NCBI GenBank assembly: GCA_005888325.1
Contig: VAWU01000065.1
Coordinates: forward strand, 28,505-71,439
Length of the DNA: 42,935 nt
DNA from: Actinomycetota bacterium
GTDB lineage: Bacteria; Actinomycetota; Acidimicrobiia; Acidimicrobiales; AC-14
Direction of reading: 5' to 3'
Shown here: positions 26,426 to 35,141 of the stretch, piece by piece
How positions within the stretch are numbered: the stretch's first letter is position 1
Layout of the letters: each line of letters starts with the position of its first letter
Position numbers and translations under genes: made by a program
Notes under the pieces: model-generated
Seen by the model: only the letters and a program-made list of their open reading frames with translations
What the model was told of the DNA's origin: nothing
Database searches by the model: none

Positions 26426-27622
26426 ATGATCACCCTCGACGACGTGCGTGACGCCCGCCGGCGCATCGCCGGGATCATCCGGCCCACGCCCGTCGACCGC
26501 TCCGACAGCCTGAGCCGGCGGCTCGGCCGTCCGGTGATGCTCAAGCCTGAGCACCTCCAGCGCACCGGCTCGTTCAAGATCAGGGGTGCCTACAACCTCG
26601 TCTCCCGCCTGCCTGCCGACGCCCTCGAGGTGGTCGCCGGCTCGGCGGGTAACCATGCGCAGGGCGTGGCGCTCGCGGCGTCGCTGACCGGTCGCCGCGC
26701 CACGATCTTCATGCCGGCCAACGCCGCCCTGCCGAAGATCGAGGCCACCCGCGGCTACGGCGCAGCCGTGCGCTTCGAGAGCGGCGCGGTCGACAACGCG
26801 CTCGCGGCCGCCAACCGGTACGCGGAGGAGGTCGGTGCGGTCTACGTGCCCCCGTTCGACCACCCGCTCGTGATCGCGGGGCAGGGCACCGTCGGCCTCG
26901 AGCTGGCCGACGAGGCGCCCGAGGCCGAGGTCGTCGTGGTCGCCGTCGGCGGCGGGGGCCTCATCTCCGGCGTCGCGACCGCGCTCGCGTGCACCCGTCC
27001 CGACGTCCGCGTCGTCGGCGTGGAGGCCGCGGGCGCGGCGGCGGTGCGCGCCTCGCTCGACGCGGGCCGGCTCGTGTGCCTCGACCGGGTGGCCACCATG
27101 GCCGACGGCATCGCCGCCAAGTCGCCGTCCGAGCTGACCATGGCCCACATCCGCGCCCACGTGCACGACATCGTCACGGTCACCGAGGAGGACATCAGCC
27201 GCGCCGTCCTGCTGCTTCTCGAGCGGGCCAAGGCGGTGGTCGAGCCGGCCGGCGCGGTGACGCTCGCGGCACTTCTCGCCGGCAAGGTGCCCGGTACCGG
27301 TCCGGTCGTCGCGGTGCTGTCGGGAGGGAACGTCGATCCCCTGCTGCTCATCAAGCTCATCAACCACGGCCTCACCGCGGCGGGCCGCTATCTGCGGTTG
27401 CGGATCGTCCTCGACGACCGCCCCGGCGCCCTGGCCGGGCTCACGGGCGCGGTGGCGGAGATGGGCCTGAACGTGCTGTCCGTCGAGCACCACCGATCCG
27501 GCGTCGCGCTCCCGCTCGATCGCGTCGAGGTGCTCGTCACCGTCGAGACCCGCGATCCCCAGCACCGCGACGAGGTCGTCGCCGGGTTACGCGGCGCGGG
27601 CTACGACGTCTCGCCTCAGTAG
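26426..27622 (+). CDS. ilvA: Threonine ammonia-lyase (threonine dehydratase) with C-terminal ACT domain
   Basis: A 398-residue PLP enzyme that deaminates threonine to 2-oxobutanoate for isoleucine synthesis. The PLP lysine is Lys51 in SFKIRGAYN; AGSAGNHAQG and the glycine loop VGGGGLISG bind substrate and phosphate. The C-terminal 70 residues (LRIVLDDRPGALAGLTGAV onward) form one ACT domain, as in the medium-length form. The start is ATG 26426; the frame is open further upstream but would overlap rplM. TACGAT at 26408-26413 is a possible -10. It is the only plus-strand gene right of 3.3 kb, inserted between truA and rplM. Its stop overlaps that of truA tail to tail by 7 nt. Confidence 0.92.
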   Translation: MITLDDVRDARRRIAGIIRPTPVDRSDSLSRRLGRPVMLKPEHLQRTGSFKIRGAYNLVSRLPADALEVVAGSAGNHAQGVALAASLTGRRATIFMPANAALPKIEATRGYGAAVRFESGAVDNALAAANRYAEEVGAVYVPPFDHPLVIAGQGTVGLELADEAPEAEVVVVAVGGGGLISGVATALACTRPDVRVVGVEAAGAAAVRASLDAGRLVCLDRVATMADGIAAKSPSELTMAHIRAHVHDIVTVTEEDISRAVLLLLERAKAVVEPAGAVTLAALLAGKVPGTGPVVAVLSGGNVDPLLLIKLINHGLTAAGRYLRLRIVLDDRPGALAGLTGAVAEMGLNVLSVEHHRSGVALPLDRVEVLVTVETRDPQHRDEVVAGLRGAGYDVSPQ

Positions 27623-28404
27623 ACGACATCCCAGAGGCACAGCCCGTGCGGTGGTGCGAGGTCGCCCGCCGCGGCTCGGGAACGGGCCCGGAGGATGGCC
27701 GCCATCTGCCCCGCGGTCTTGTGGCCCCGGCCCATCTCGACCATGGTGCCCACGAGCGAGCGCACCATCTGGTGGCAGAACGAGTTGGCCTCGATGTCGA
27801 AGCGGACCAGGCCGTCGCCGATGTCGGTCCATCGCGCGTCGACGACCCGGCGCACCATCGAGTAGTCCTTCACGCCCTTCGGGGCGCGACAGAACGACGT
27901 GAAGTCGTGCTCGCCGATGATGGGATCACACGTCAGGTCGAGGACGCGCCGGTCGAGCGGGTCGGGCACGTGCCAGCTCGTCGCGGCGAGGAACGGGTCG
28001 GCGACGGGACGGTTCAGCACCGTGTAGCGGTAGCGCCGCGCCCGCGCCGAGCGGCGGGCGTCGAAGCCCTCGGCGGCGATCTCGGCGGCGCGCACGACGA
28101 TCGCGGGCCCGCATATGGAGCTCACCGCCCGCTGCAGCTTCTCGAGGTCGAGGTCCGCCGCGGGCGTCGTCGTGTCGAAGTGGATCACCTGGCCCCACGC
28201 GTGCACGCCCGTGTCGGTGCGCCCGGCGCACGTGATCTCGACCGGATGTCCGAGCGCCCGCTCGAGGGCACCCGCGACCGCGCCGGCGACGGTGTCGACA
28301 CCCCGCTGCAACGCGAACCCGTGGAACCCGCGGCCGTCGTAAGCGATGAGGAGCCGTACGCGAAGCGCCGGCCGTGACTCGGCCGGTGCTTCGAAGAGAG
28401 TCAC
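27616..28404 (-). CDS. truA: tRNA pseudouridine(38-40) synthase TruA
   Basis: A 262-residue enzyme modifying uridines 38-40 in the tRNA anticodon arm. The catalytic aspartate is Asp64 in [13 protein letters not shown]. The N-terminal [23 protein letters not shown] and [17 protein letters not shown] are further family motifs. The start is GTG 28404, overlapping the rplQ stop as GTGA. It is the last gene of the alpha operon here and converges with ilvA. Confidence 0.95.
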   Translation of the reverse strand: MTLFEAPAESRPALRVRLLIAYDGRGFHGFALQRGVDTVAGAVAGALERALGHPVEITCAGRTDTGVHAWGQVIHFDTTTPAADLDLEKLQRAVSSICGPAIVVRAAEIAAEGFDARRSARARRYRYTVLNRPVADPFLAATSWHVPDPLDRRVLDLTCDPIIGEHDFTSFCRAPKGVKDYSMVRRVVDARWTDIGDGLVRFDIEANSFCHQMVRSLVGTMVEMGRGHKTAGQMAAILRARSRAAAGDLAPPHGLCLWDVVY

Positions 28405-28754
28405 ACGAATTCGATGCGCGCCATCGGCGCGTTGTCCCCGTGACGGGGCCCGAGCTTGAGGATCCGCGTATAGCCCCCGGAGCGCTCCTCGTAGCGCGGG
28501 GCGATCTCGGTGAAGAGCTTGTGGGCCATGTCCTTGTCGCGGATGAACGCGACGACCTGACGTTGGTGGTCGACGCCACCCTTCTTGGCCTTGGTGACCA
28601 TCTTCTCGGCGACCGGGCGCAGCGCCTTGGCCTTCGCCTCGGTGGTGACGAGGCCCTCGGCCGCGATCAGCGACGCCACCAGGTTGCCCATCATCGCCTT
28701 CTGGTGAGCGGCGCCACCCCCGAAGCGGCGTCCCTTCTTCGGAGTCGCGGGCAC
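28401..28754 (-). CDS. rplQ: Large-subunit ribosomal protein bL17
   Basis: A 117-residue protein with the family opening [20 protein letters not shown], then [16 protein letters not shown] and a C-terminal [19 protein letters not shown]. The start is GTG 28754, 4 nt after the rpoA stop. It overlaps truA by 4 nt. Length is normal. Confidence 0.96.
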   Translation of the reverse strand: MPATPKKGRRFGGGAAHQKAMMGNLVASLIAAEGLVTTEAKAKALRPVAEKMVTKAKKGGVDHQRQVVAFIRDKDMAHKLFTEIAPRYEERSGGYTRILKLGPRHGDNAPMARIEFV

Positions 28755-28758
28755 CGGC

Positions 28759-29700
28759 CTAGCCCTCCTTCACCCGCAGCGACAGGCCCCGCTCGTCGAG
28801 CTTCTGGATGACCTCGTCGAGTGACTTCTGGCCGAAGTTGGTGATGGCGAGCAGGTCGTCCTCGGTCTTCTCCACCAGCTCCCCGACGGTGTTGACCTGG
28901 GCGCGCTTGAGGCAGTTCCGGGGACGCTCGGAGAGGTCGAGGTCCTCGATGGGGTGGTCGAGGTCGGGCGAGCCGCTCGCGACGGACCCGACGTCGCCCA
29001 ACTCGAGGCCCTGGGGCGCCTCGCTCATGTCCGCCACCAGACCGACGAGTGAGCGCAGCGTGTCGCCCGCCGAGGCCAGCGCCTCCTTGGGTGAGATCGA
29101 GCCGTCGGTCTCGATGTCGAGCGTGAGGCGGTCGTAGTTCGTTGCCTGCTCGACGCGGGTCGGCTCGACGCTGAACGCGACCCGGCGCACGGGCGAGAAG
29201 ATCGAGTCGACGGGGATGACCCCGATGGTGGTCGACTTCTTGTTGCGCTCGGCCGACACGTAGCCCCGACCCCGCTCCACGGTGATGTCGATGGCCAACC
29301 GGGCCTTGCCGTTGAGCGTGGCGATGTGCAGCCCGGGGTTGAGCACCTCCACGTCGGCCGTGAGCTGGATGTCGCGCGCCGTCACCTCGGCCGGGCCCCT
29401 CGCATCGAGGCGGAGGGTGACGGGTTCGTCGGCCTCCACCGTCAGCACCAGGTCCTTGAGGTTGAGCATGATGTCGGTGACATCCTCTTTCACCCCGGGG
29501 ATGGTGGCGAACTCGTGCAACGAGTCGTCGAAGCGCACCTGGGTGACGGCTGCACCGGGGATCGACGACAGCAGCGTGCGCCGGAGCGAGTTGCCGAGGG
29601 TGTGGCCGAAGCCGGGCTCGAGCGGTGCGATGTCGAACCGCTGACGGTTGCCTTCGGCCTCGCCCAACGGCTCGACCGTCGGGCGCTGAATGATCAGCAT
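28759..29700 (-). CDS. rpoA: DNA-directed RNA polymerase subunit alpha
   Basis: A 313-residue subunit. The N-terminal domain (about 1-230) has [19 protein letters not shown], the dimerisation region, and [13 protein letters not shown]. The C-terminal domain (about 245-313), which contacts UP elements and activators, has [17 protein letters not shown] and [12 protein letters not shown]. Length is typical of Actinobacteria. It follows rpsD by 45 nt in the standard alpha-operon order rpsM-rpsK-rpsD-rpoA-rplQ. Confidence 0.97.
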   Translation of the reverse strand: MLIIQRPTVEPLGEAEGNRQRFDIAPLEPGFGHTLGNSLRRTLLSSIPGAAVTQVRFDDSLHEFATIPGVKEDVTDIMLNLKDLVLTVEADEPVTLRLDARGPAEVTARDIQLTADVEVLNPGLHIATLNGKARLAIDITVERGRGYVSAERNKKSTTIGVIPVDSIFSPVRRVAFSVEPTRVEQATNYDRLTLDIETDGSISPKEALASAGDTLRSLVGLVADMSEAPQGLELGDVGSVASGSPDLDHPIEDLDLSERPRNCLKRAQVNTVGELVEKTEDDLLAITNFGQKSLDEVIQKLDERGLSLRVKEG

Positions 29701-29745
29701 TGTGAACCTTCCTTCGCCGCCGGCGTCCCGGCGGCCACGCGGGGG

Positions 29746-30369
29746 CTACTTGGAGTAGAGCTCGACGATGAGTGACTCGCGCACCGGCACGTCGATGTGT
29801 TCTCGCAACGGGAGATCGCGCACGGTGGCCACGAGGCCTTCGCCGCTCTTCTCGAGCCACGGCGGCACGCTGCGGTCGATGGTGTCGATGTTGTGCCGGA
29901 CGACGATCATGCTGCGCGACTTCTCGCGCACCTCGACCGCATCGCCCTTGCGGACCTGATAGCTGGGGATGGTGACTCGACGCCCGTTCACGTTCACGTG
30001 CCCGTGGCGCACGAACTGGCGGGCCTGGGCCCGGCTGGCAGCCCACCCCGCCCGGTAGACCACGTTGTCGAGACGCTGCTCGAGCATGCGCAACAGGTTC
30101 TCGCCCGTGATGCCGCCCTGCCGGTTGGCCTCGGCGTAGACGTTGCGGAACTGCTTCTCGAGCACGCCGTAGATGCGACGCGCCTTCTGCTTCTCGCGCA
30201 GCTGGAGCAGGTACTCCGACTCGCGGATGCGACCACGGCCGTGCTCACCCGGCGGGTACGGGCGGCGCTCGATCGGGCACTTCATCGAGTCGCACTTGGG
30301 GCCCTTGAGGAACAGCTTCATCTTCTCGCGCCGGCACAGGCGACACGCGGGACCGGTGTAGCGCGCCAT
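29746..30369 (-). CDS. rpsD: Small-subunit ribosomal protein uS4, zinc-binding type
   Basis: A 207-residue primary 16S rRNA-binding protein. Four N-terminal cysteines (CRLC, then KCDSMKC) make it the zinc-binding form. The S4 RNA-binding domain includes [20 protein letters not shown] and [13 protein letters not shown]. The start is ATG 30369, sharing one base with the rpsK stop; the longer open frame upstream lies inside rpsK. Confidence 0.97.
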   Translation of the reverse strand: MARYTGPACRLCRREKMKLFLKGPKCDSMKCPIERRPYPPGEHGRGRIRESEYLLQLREKQKARRIYGVLEKQFRNVYAEANRQGGITGENLLRMLEQRLDNVVYRAGWAASRAQARQFVRHGHVNVNGRRVTIPSYQVRKGDAVEVREKSRSMIVVRHNIDTIDRSVPPWLEKSGEGLVATVRDLPLREHIDVPVRESLIVELYSK

Positions 30370-30767
30370 CAGACCCTCCGCCGCTTCGGTGGGCGGCAGC
30401 CGTTGTGGGGGATGGGTGTGACGTCCTTGATGCCCGAGACCTCGATCCCGGTGTTCTGCAGCGAGCGGATCGCGGTCTCGCGACCCGAGCCCGGGCCCTT
30501 CACGAGGACGTCGACCTTGCGGACGCCGTGCTCCATGGCTCGCCGCGCACACGCCTCGGCGGCCAGCTGGGCCGCGAACGGCGTCGACTTGCGCGAGCCC
30601 TTGAAGCCGACGTTGCCCGCCGACGCCCACGCGAGCACGTTTCCCTCGAGGTCGGTGATGGAGACGATCGTGTTGTTGAACGAGCTCTTGATGTGGGCGA
30701 CGCCGTAGCTCACGTTCTTGCGCTCGCGGCGGCGGGGCCGCCGGCCACCTGGCTTGGGCTTCGGCAT
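30369..30767 (-). CDS. rpsK: Small-subunit ribosomal protein uS11
   Basis: A 132-residue platform protein of the 30S subunit. [18 protein letters not shown], the [18 protein letters not shown] segment and the C-terminal [18 protein letters not shown] are diagnostic. It shares single bases with both neighbours (TAATG with rpsM, TGATG with rpsD). Confidence 0.97.
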   Translation of the reverse strand: MPKPKPGGRRPRRRERKNVSYGVAHIKSSFNNTIVSITDLEGNVLAWASAGNVGFKGSRKSTPFAAQLAAEACARRAMEHGVRKVDVLVKGPGSGRETAIRSLQNTGIEVSGIKDVTPIPHNGCRPPKRRRV

Positions 30768-31144
30768 TACTTACGAACCTTCTTCTTGCCGGCGACGGTC
30801 TTCTTCGGGCCCTTGCGGGTGCGGGCGTTGGTGTGGGTGCGCTGTCCGTGCACCGGCAGCCCGCGGCGGTGGCGGATGCCCTGGTAGCAGCCGATCTCGA
30901 TCTTGCGCTTGATGTCCTGGGCGACGTCGCGACGCAGGTCGCCCTCGACCTTCAGGTTGGAGTCGATGTCGTTGCGGAGCCGCGAGACCTCTTCGTCGGT
31001 CAGGTCACGGACGCGGGTGGACATGTCGATCCCCGCGCGCCGGCACACCTCCTGCGCCCGGGTGCGCCCGATGCCGAAGATGTAGGTGAGGGCGATCTCG
31101 AGCCGCTTCTCGCGGGGGATGTCGACGCCTGAGATACGGGCCAC
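30767..31144 (-). CDS. rpsM: Small-subunit ribosomal protein uS13
   Basis: A 125-residue protein of the 30S head. [20 protein letters not shown] opens it, and [20 protein letters not shown] plus a lysine-rich tail ([15 protein letters not shown]) close it. It starts at ATG 31144, 9 nt after the rpmJ stop. It overlaps rpsK by one base. Confidence 0.97.
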   Translation of the reverse strand: MARISGVDIPREKRLEIALTYIFGIGRTRAQEVCRRAGIDMSTRVRDLTDEEVSRLRNDIDSNLKVEGDLRRDVAQDIKRKIEIGCYQGIRHRRGLPVHGQRTHTNARTRKGPKKTVAGKKKVRK

Positions 31145-31153
31145 TGCGCGCTC

Positions 31154-31267
31154 CTAGCCTTGCCGCTGCTTGTGCCGGGGGTTGGGGCAGATCACCATGA
31201 CGCGACCTCGCCGACGGATGACCTTGCACTTCTCGCAGATCCGCTTGACGCTGGGACGAACCTTCAC
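31154..31267 (-). CDS. rpmJ: Large-subunit ribosomal protein bL36, zinc type
   Basis: A 37-residue protein, [20 protein letters not shown] followed by [15 protein letters not shown]. The CxxC...CxxxxH zinc ligands are complete, so this is the zinc-containing form rather than the zinc-free paralogue. The start is GTG 31267, 5 nt after infA. The infA-rpmJ-rpsM order is standard. Confidence 0.95.
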   Translation of the reverse strand: MKVRPSVKRICEKCKVIRRRGRVMVICPNPRHKQRQG

Positions 31268-31272
31268 GGGCC

Positions 31273-31497
31273 CTACTTGTACCGGTAGGTGATCCGACCC
31301 CGGCTGAGGTCGTAGGGGGTGAGCTCGACCTGCACGCGGTCGCCCGGGAGGATCCGGATGTAGTGCATCCGCATCTTGCCCGAGATGTGGGCCAGCACCT
31401 TGTGGCCGTTCTCCAGCTCGACGCGGAACATGGCGTTGGGGAGGGGCTCGACGACCGTCCCCTCCAGCACGATCGCGTCTTCCTTGGGCTTGGGCAG
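31273..31497 (-). CDS. infA: Translation initiation factor IF-1, apparent CTG start
   Basis: About 74 residues of OB fold: [51 protein letters not shown] and a C-terminal [10 protein letters not shown], an almost perfect match to actinobacterial IF-1. IF-1 blocks the A site during initiation. The expected N-terminus (MPKPKEDA) aligns with CTG 31497-31495. AAGGAG lies 6 nt before this CTG, a strong Shine-Dalgarno. The only other in-frame start seen is ATG 31605, which would add 36 unrelated residues and has no such site. The 114-nt gap above it separates it from map. Confidence 0.93.
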   Translation of the reverse strand: MPKPKEDAIVLEGTVVEPLPNAMFRVELENGHKVLAHISGKMRMHYIRILPGDRVQVELTPYDLSRGRITYRYK

Positions 31498-31537
31498 GTG
31501 AGGCTCCTTCGAGAAAAGCAGGGGTCCGGCGGGAAAC

Positions 31538-31546
31538 TGTGGACAA
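31538..31546 (-). other. Single DnaA-box-like 9-mer in the infA leader
   Basis: TTGTCCACA on the minus strand matches the high-GC form of the DnaA box. Only one copy was noticed and no origin genes are near, so chance is likely; a local regulatory role is possible. Confidence 0.2.
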
Positions 31547-31611
31547 AACGGCGGGACTGCGGCGGCGCGAAGAAGGTGCGGCCCAACCGCTCGCCAACCG
31601 GGCATCCTAGC

Positions 31612-32370
31612 TCAATCCGGCACCGTGAGCACCTCAGGCCCGTCGTCGGTGACTGCGATGGTGTGCTCGAAGTGGGCGCTCAGGCTCCCGTCGGTGGTGA
31701 CCACCGTCCACCCGTCCTCGAGCAGGGTCGTCTCCGGGTCGCCTGCGTTGACCATCGGCTCCACCGCGAAGACGTGGCCGACCTTGATCTTGATGCCCCG
31801 GTTGCCGGGGGGCTTGTAGTTGGGGATCTGCGGGGGCTCGTGCATGGCGGTGCCGATCCCGTGGCCCACGTACTCCCGGACGACAGAGAACCCTGCCCCC
31901 TCGGCCACCGTCTGCACCGCCTCGCCGATGTCGTAGAGCCGGCTTCCGTCTCGGATCCGCTCGATGCCCGCATCCAGGCTCTGCCGGGTGACCTCGAGCA
32001 GCTTGTGGGCCTCGGCGCTGATCTCGCCGACGGGGATGGTGACGGCGGCGTCACCGTGGTAGCCCTCGATGATGGCCCCGCAGTCGAGCGAGAGGATGTC
32101 GCCCTCGCGCAGGCGGTAGGGCCCCGGGATGCCGTGCACGATGACGTGGTTGGGCGATGTGCAGATCACGGCAGGGAAGGGGTTGTCCGCCGGGCCGTAG
32201 CCGAGGAAGTTGGAGCGGGCCCCGCGGCGCTCCAGCACCTCGCGGGCCACCCGGTCGATCTCCTGGGTGGTGACCCCCGGACGGGCGGCCGCGGTGCAGC
32301 GCTCGTGCATCTCGGCCACGACCCGACCGGCCCTGCGCATCTTGGCGATCTCGTCCCGGCTTCTACGCAT
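31612..32370 (-). CDS. map: Type I methionine aminopeptidase
   Basis: A 252-residue metalloprotease that removes the initiator methionine. Metal-binding segments are SLDCGAIIEGYHGDAAVT (two aspartates), YVGHGIGTAMHE (histidine), FAVEPMV (glutamate) and SAHFEHTIAVT (glutamate). No N-terminal SH3 or zinc extension is present. The start is ATG 32370 with AGGAG 6 nt upstream; the frame is open further but would enter adk. It follows adk by 8 nt. Confidence 0.95.
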   Translation of the reverse strand: MRRSRDEIAKMRRAGRVVAEMHERCTAAARPGVTTQEIDRVAREVLERRGARSNFLGYGPADNPFPAVICTSPNHVIVHGIPGPYRLREGDILSLDCGAIIEGYHGDAAVTIPVGEISAEAHKLLEVTRQSLDAGIERIRDGSRLYDIGEAVQTVAEGAGFSVVREYVGHGIGTAMHEPPQIPNYKPPGNRGIKIKVGHVFAVEPMVNAGDPETTLLEDGWTVVTTDGSLSAHFEHTIAVTDDGPEVLTVPD

Positions 32371-32394
32371 GGCAGCTCCTACGCATGGCGCATC
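32363..32394. repeat. 16-bp-period duplication at the adk/map junction
   Basis: CTACGCATGGC occurs at 32363-32373 and 32379-32389, each followed by a diverged tail. On the minus strand one copy supplies the end of adk (CAT GCG TAG) and the other supplies the map start (ATG CGT AG). The two reading frames thus use the same repeated sequence. Confidence 0.7.
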
Positions 32395-33041
32395 CTCGCG
32401 TCGATGGCCTGGATGATTCGGGCGGTGACCCGCTCGGTCGCGCCGACCCCGTCGATCGACACCAGCTTGTCGCACCCCATGTACCAGGCGATGAGGGGCT
32501 CGGTCTGCTCCTCGTAGAGGCGAAGCCGCCGCTTGATCGCGTGCTCCGTGTCGTCTTCGCGCTGGATGACCTTTCCCCCGCACCGGTCGCAGGTCCAGTC
32601 GTCCCGGGGCGGCGTGTCGACGCTGTAGTTGGTGCCGCAGTCGACGCAGACCCGCCGGCCGGCCAGCCGCTTGAGCACGACGTCGGTCGCCACCTCGATG
32701 TCGATCACCAGGTCGATGCCCCGGGGACCGAGCATGCGGTCGAGCGTCTCGGCCTGCTGCACGTTGCGCGGGTAGCCGTCCAGGAGAAAGCCGCGCTTCG
32801 TGTCGTCCTTGGTCAGCCGCTCGCGGACCAGCCCGTTCACGACGTCGTCGGGCACCAGCTCACCGGCGTCCATGAACTCTTTGGCCTTCCGGCCGAACTC
32901 GGTGCCCGACTTGGCGGCCGCACGGAAGATCTCGCCCGTCGAGATGTGCGCGATCACGTAGTGGCGTGACAACGACACACACTGCGTCCCCTTCCCCGCC
33001 CCCTGTTTGCCGAGCAGCACCAGCCTCGCTCCGGGGACCAC
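32379..33041 (-). CDS. adk: Adenylate kinase, zinc-lid type
   Basis: A 220-residue enzyme interconverting ATP + AMP and two ADP. The P-loop is LLGKQGAGKGTQ; STGEIFRAA and GFLLDGYPRNVQQAE bind AMP. The long lid has CVDCG and CDRCGG, the four-cysteine zinc site. It starts at GTG 33041 directly after the secY stop. It lies in the usual secY-adk-map order. Confidence 0.96.
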   Translation of the reverse strand: MVPGARLVLLGKQGAGKGTQCVSLSRHYVIAHISTGEIFRAAAKSGTEFGRKAKEFMDAGELVPDDVVNGLVRERLTKDDTKRGFLLDGYPRNVQQAETLDRMLGPRGIDLVIDIEVATDVVLKRLAGRRVCVDCGTNYSVDTPPRDDWTCDRCGGKVIQREDDTEHAIKRRLRLYEEQTEPLIAWYMGCDKLVSIDGVGATERVTARIIQAIDARMRHA

Positions 33042-34346
33042 CTATTTCAGGAATCCCTCGTAGTTCCGCATCATGAGCTGGCTGTCGATCTGCTTCATCG
33101 TCTCGAGAGCCACGCCGACCGAGATCAGGATCGTGGTGCCACCGAACGGGAAGTTCTGCACGCCCCGGACCGCGAGGACGATCTGGGGAATGATGGCGAT
33201 GGCGGCGAGGAACAGCGAGCCCGGCAGGGTGATGCGGTTGAGGATCTGACCCAGGTACCGCTCGGTCGGAGGACCGGGCCGGATGCCGGGGATGAACCCA
33301 CCCTGCTTTCTGATGAGGTCGGCCTGCTGGTGCGGGTCGAATGTGATGGCCGTGTAGGAGTACGTGAAGAAGATGATCAGCAGACCGTAGATGGAGATGT
33401 AGATGAAGTTGTCCGGCCGCAACAGGTTGTTGTTGATGAAGTTGCTGATGCCCTTCCATTGGATGACGTTGGAGAGCAGCACGGGGAAGTAGAGCACCGA
33501 GCTGGCGAAGATGATCGGGATGACGCCCGCCGAGTTCACCTTGAGTGGGATGTAGGTGCTCTGACCTCCGTACATCCGCCGCCCTACCTGGCGTTTGGCG
33601 AACTGCACCGGGATCCGACGCTGGCCCTGCTCGACGAACACGATGGCCACGATCATCGCCAGGCCCATGATCATCACGACGGTGAAGAGCGCGAAGCCGG
33701 CCGTGGCCTTGATGTTCGCGAACTGCGCAGGCATCGTGCTGACCACGTTGGTGAAGATGAGCATCGACATCCCGTTGCCGACCCCCCGTTGGGTGACGAG
33801 CTCGCCCATCCACATCACAACCGCGGTGCCTGCGGTGATGGTGAGGACGATCAGCGCCACGTGGGGCACGTCGAAGTTCGGGATCAGGCTCTCGCCGTTG
33901 GGCAGCTGAGTGGTGCCGCCCCGGCCGAAGAGGATGCCGTTGTTCATCTGGTAGGCGATGCCCGTGGCCTGGAGGATGGCCAGGCCCACCGTCATGTACC
34001 GGGTCCACTGGGTGATCTTCTTCTGCCCGACCGCGCCCTGCTTCTGCCACTGCTCGATCTTCGGGATGACCACCGCCAGCAGCTGCATGATGATCGAGCT
34101 GGTGATGTACGGCATGATGCCGAGGGCGAAGACCGCGATGCGCGTGAGCGCCCCGCCCGAGAACAGGTTGAGGAAGCCCAGCACGCCCGTCTTCGACTGG
34201 CTCTCCAGGTCCTTCACCGCAGCGAAGCTCACTCCCGGGACGGTGACGTTCGCGCCCAGGCGGTAGACGGCGATGATGAACAGGGTGAAGAAGATCTTGT
34301 TCCGCAGGTCCGGAACCTTGAACATGTTTTTCAGGCTGCTGAACAC
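33042..34346 (-). CDS. secY: Preprotein translocase subunit SecY
   Basis: A 434-residue channel subunit with about ten membrane helices. It has VPDLRNKIFFTLFIIAVYRL at the start, the plug and pore region GALTRIAVFALGIMPYITSS, and the cytoplasmic loop near GGFIPGIRPGPPTERYL, which takes part in SecA and ribosome docking. It starts at GTG 34346, 66 nt downstream of rplO; that spacer contains a 17-bp tandem duplication. Length is normal. Confidence 0.97.
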   Translation of the reverse strand: MFSSLKNMFKVPDLRNKIFFTLFIIAVYRLGANVTVPGVSFAAVKDLESQSKTGVLGFLNLFSGGALTRIAVFALGIMPYITSSIIMQLLAVVIPKIEQWQKQGAVGQKKITQWTRYMTVGLAILQATGIAYQMNNGILFGRGGTTQLPNGESLIPNFDVPHVALIVLTITAGTAVVMWMGELVTQRGVGNGMSMLIFTNVVSTMPAQFANIKATAGFALFTVVMIMGLAMIVAIVFVEQGQRRIPVQFAKRQVGRRMYGGQSTYIPLKVNSAGVIPIIFASSVLYFPVLLSNVIQWKGISNFINNNLLRPDNFIYISIYGLLIIFFTYSYTAITFDPHQQADLIRKQGGFIPGIRPGPPTERYLGQILNRITLPGSLFLAAIAIIPQIVLAVRGVQNFPFGGTTILISVGVALETMKQIDSQLMMRNYEGFLK

Positions 34347-34371
34347 GGGCGGACCTCAGCGGGCGGGTTCG

Positions 34372-34405
34372 TGGCGATGCTGGCTGTGTGGCGATGCTGG
34401 CTGTG
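34372..34405. repeat. Perfect 17-bp tandem duplication between rplO and secY
   Basis: TGGCGATGCTGGCTGTG is present at 34372-34388 and again at 34389-34405 with no mismatch. It fills half of the only sizeable spacer in the spc operon, just upstream of the secY start on the minus strand. Confidence 0.9.
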
Positions 34406-34412
34406 GAGCGGA

Positions 34413-34901
34413 CTAACGGTTGGTGAGCGCGTTCCCCTTCGCCGGCGGACGACCGTGGCCGAACGGCGGAGGCAGGATCTCAACGCTACCGCCTGCGGCG
34501 GTGATGGCCCGCTCGGCCGACGCGGAGATGGCGTGCGCCTTGACCTGCACCGCGCGTCCGATTTGACCCCGGCCGAGCACCTTCACCAGGCCCTGCTTGT
34601 GCACGAGGCCCCGGGCCCGCAGGGTGTCGGGTGTGATCTCGTCGCCCTCCATCGAGTCGAGGGTGTCGAGGTTGACCACCGCGTACTCCACCCGGAAGGG
34701 GTTCTTGAAGCCCTTGAGCTTGGGGATCCGCAGGCTGAGGGGCGTCTGCCCGCCCTCGAAGCCGGGAGGCACGCTGCCCCGGGCGCCCTGGCCCTTCATG
34801 CCGCGCCCGCCGGTCTTGCCGCCCTTGCCGCCGATGCCGCGCCCCACCCGCCGGCCCGGCCGGGCCGACCCCGCGGGCGGCTTCAGGTCATGAACCTTCA
34901 C
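34413..34901 (-). CDS. rplO: Large-subunit ribosomal protein uL15
   Basis: A 162-residue protein. KVHDLKPPAGSARPGRRVGR and the glycine-rich GKTGGRGMKGQGARGS, then GFEGGQTPLSLRIPKLKGF, are classic L15. The start is GTG 34901, 27 nt after the rpmD stop. Confidence 0.96.
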   Translation of the reverse strand: MKVHDLKPPAGSARPGRRVGRGIGGKGGKTGGRGMKGQGARGSVPPGFEGGQTPLSLRIPKLKGFKNPFRVEYAVVNLDTLDSMEGDEITPDTLRARGLVHKQGLVKVLGRGQIGRAVQVKAHAISASAERAITAAGGSVEILPPPFGHGRPPAKGNALTNR

Positions 34902-34928
34902 GGGTGCACCAGCCTGTGCTCATGGAGC

Positions 34929-35141
34929 TCACTTCATCTCCTCCACGCGGATCAGATGGGGAACGCGGGCGATCATTCCCCGGGTGTCGGGGCGGTCGGG
35001 CAACACGTTCGTCTTGCCGATGCGACCCAGCCCGAGCGCGCGGAGGGTCCCACGGTGCTTGGGCTTGGTGCCGATCGCCGACCGCACCTGGGTCACCTTC
35101 ACGGTGGCCGGCGCCTTCTTGCTGCTCTTGGCCGGTGACAT
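34929..35141 (-). CDS. rpmD: Large-subunit ribosomal protein uL30
   Basis: A 70-residue protein with a short basic N-terminal extension (SPAKSSKKAPA) ahead of the L30 core VKVTQVRSAIGTKPKHRGTL and RALGLGRIGKTNVLPDRPD. The start is ATG 35141, sharing one base with the rpsE stop; a GTG one codon earlier is possible. Confidence 0.94.
   Translation of the reverse strand: MSPAKSSKKAPATVKVTQVRSAIGTKPKHRGTLRALGLGRIGKTNVLPDRPDTRGMIARVPHLIRVEEMK

Noticed and set aside
31538-31546. Replication origin
   Set aside because: A single DnaA-like box with no dnaA, dnaN, gidB or AT-rich unwinding region nearby.
31498-31605. Upstream ATG start (31605) for infA
   Set aside because: It would add 36 residues not found in IF-1 and lacks a ribosome site, whereas CTG 31497 has AAGGAG at ideal spacing.
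33330-35138. 602-codon plus-strand frame opposite secY and rplO
   Set aside because: Antisense to conserved ribosomal and SecY genes, rich in D, H and R without any domain.
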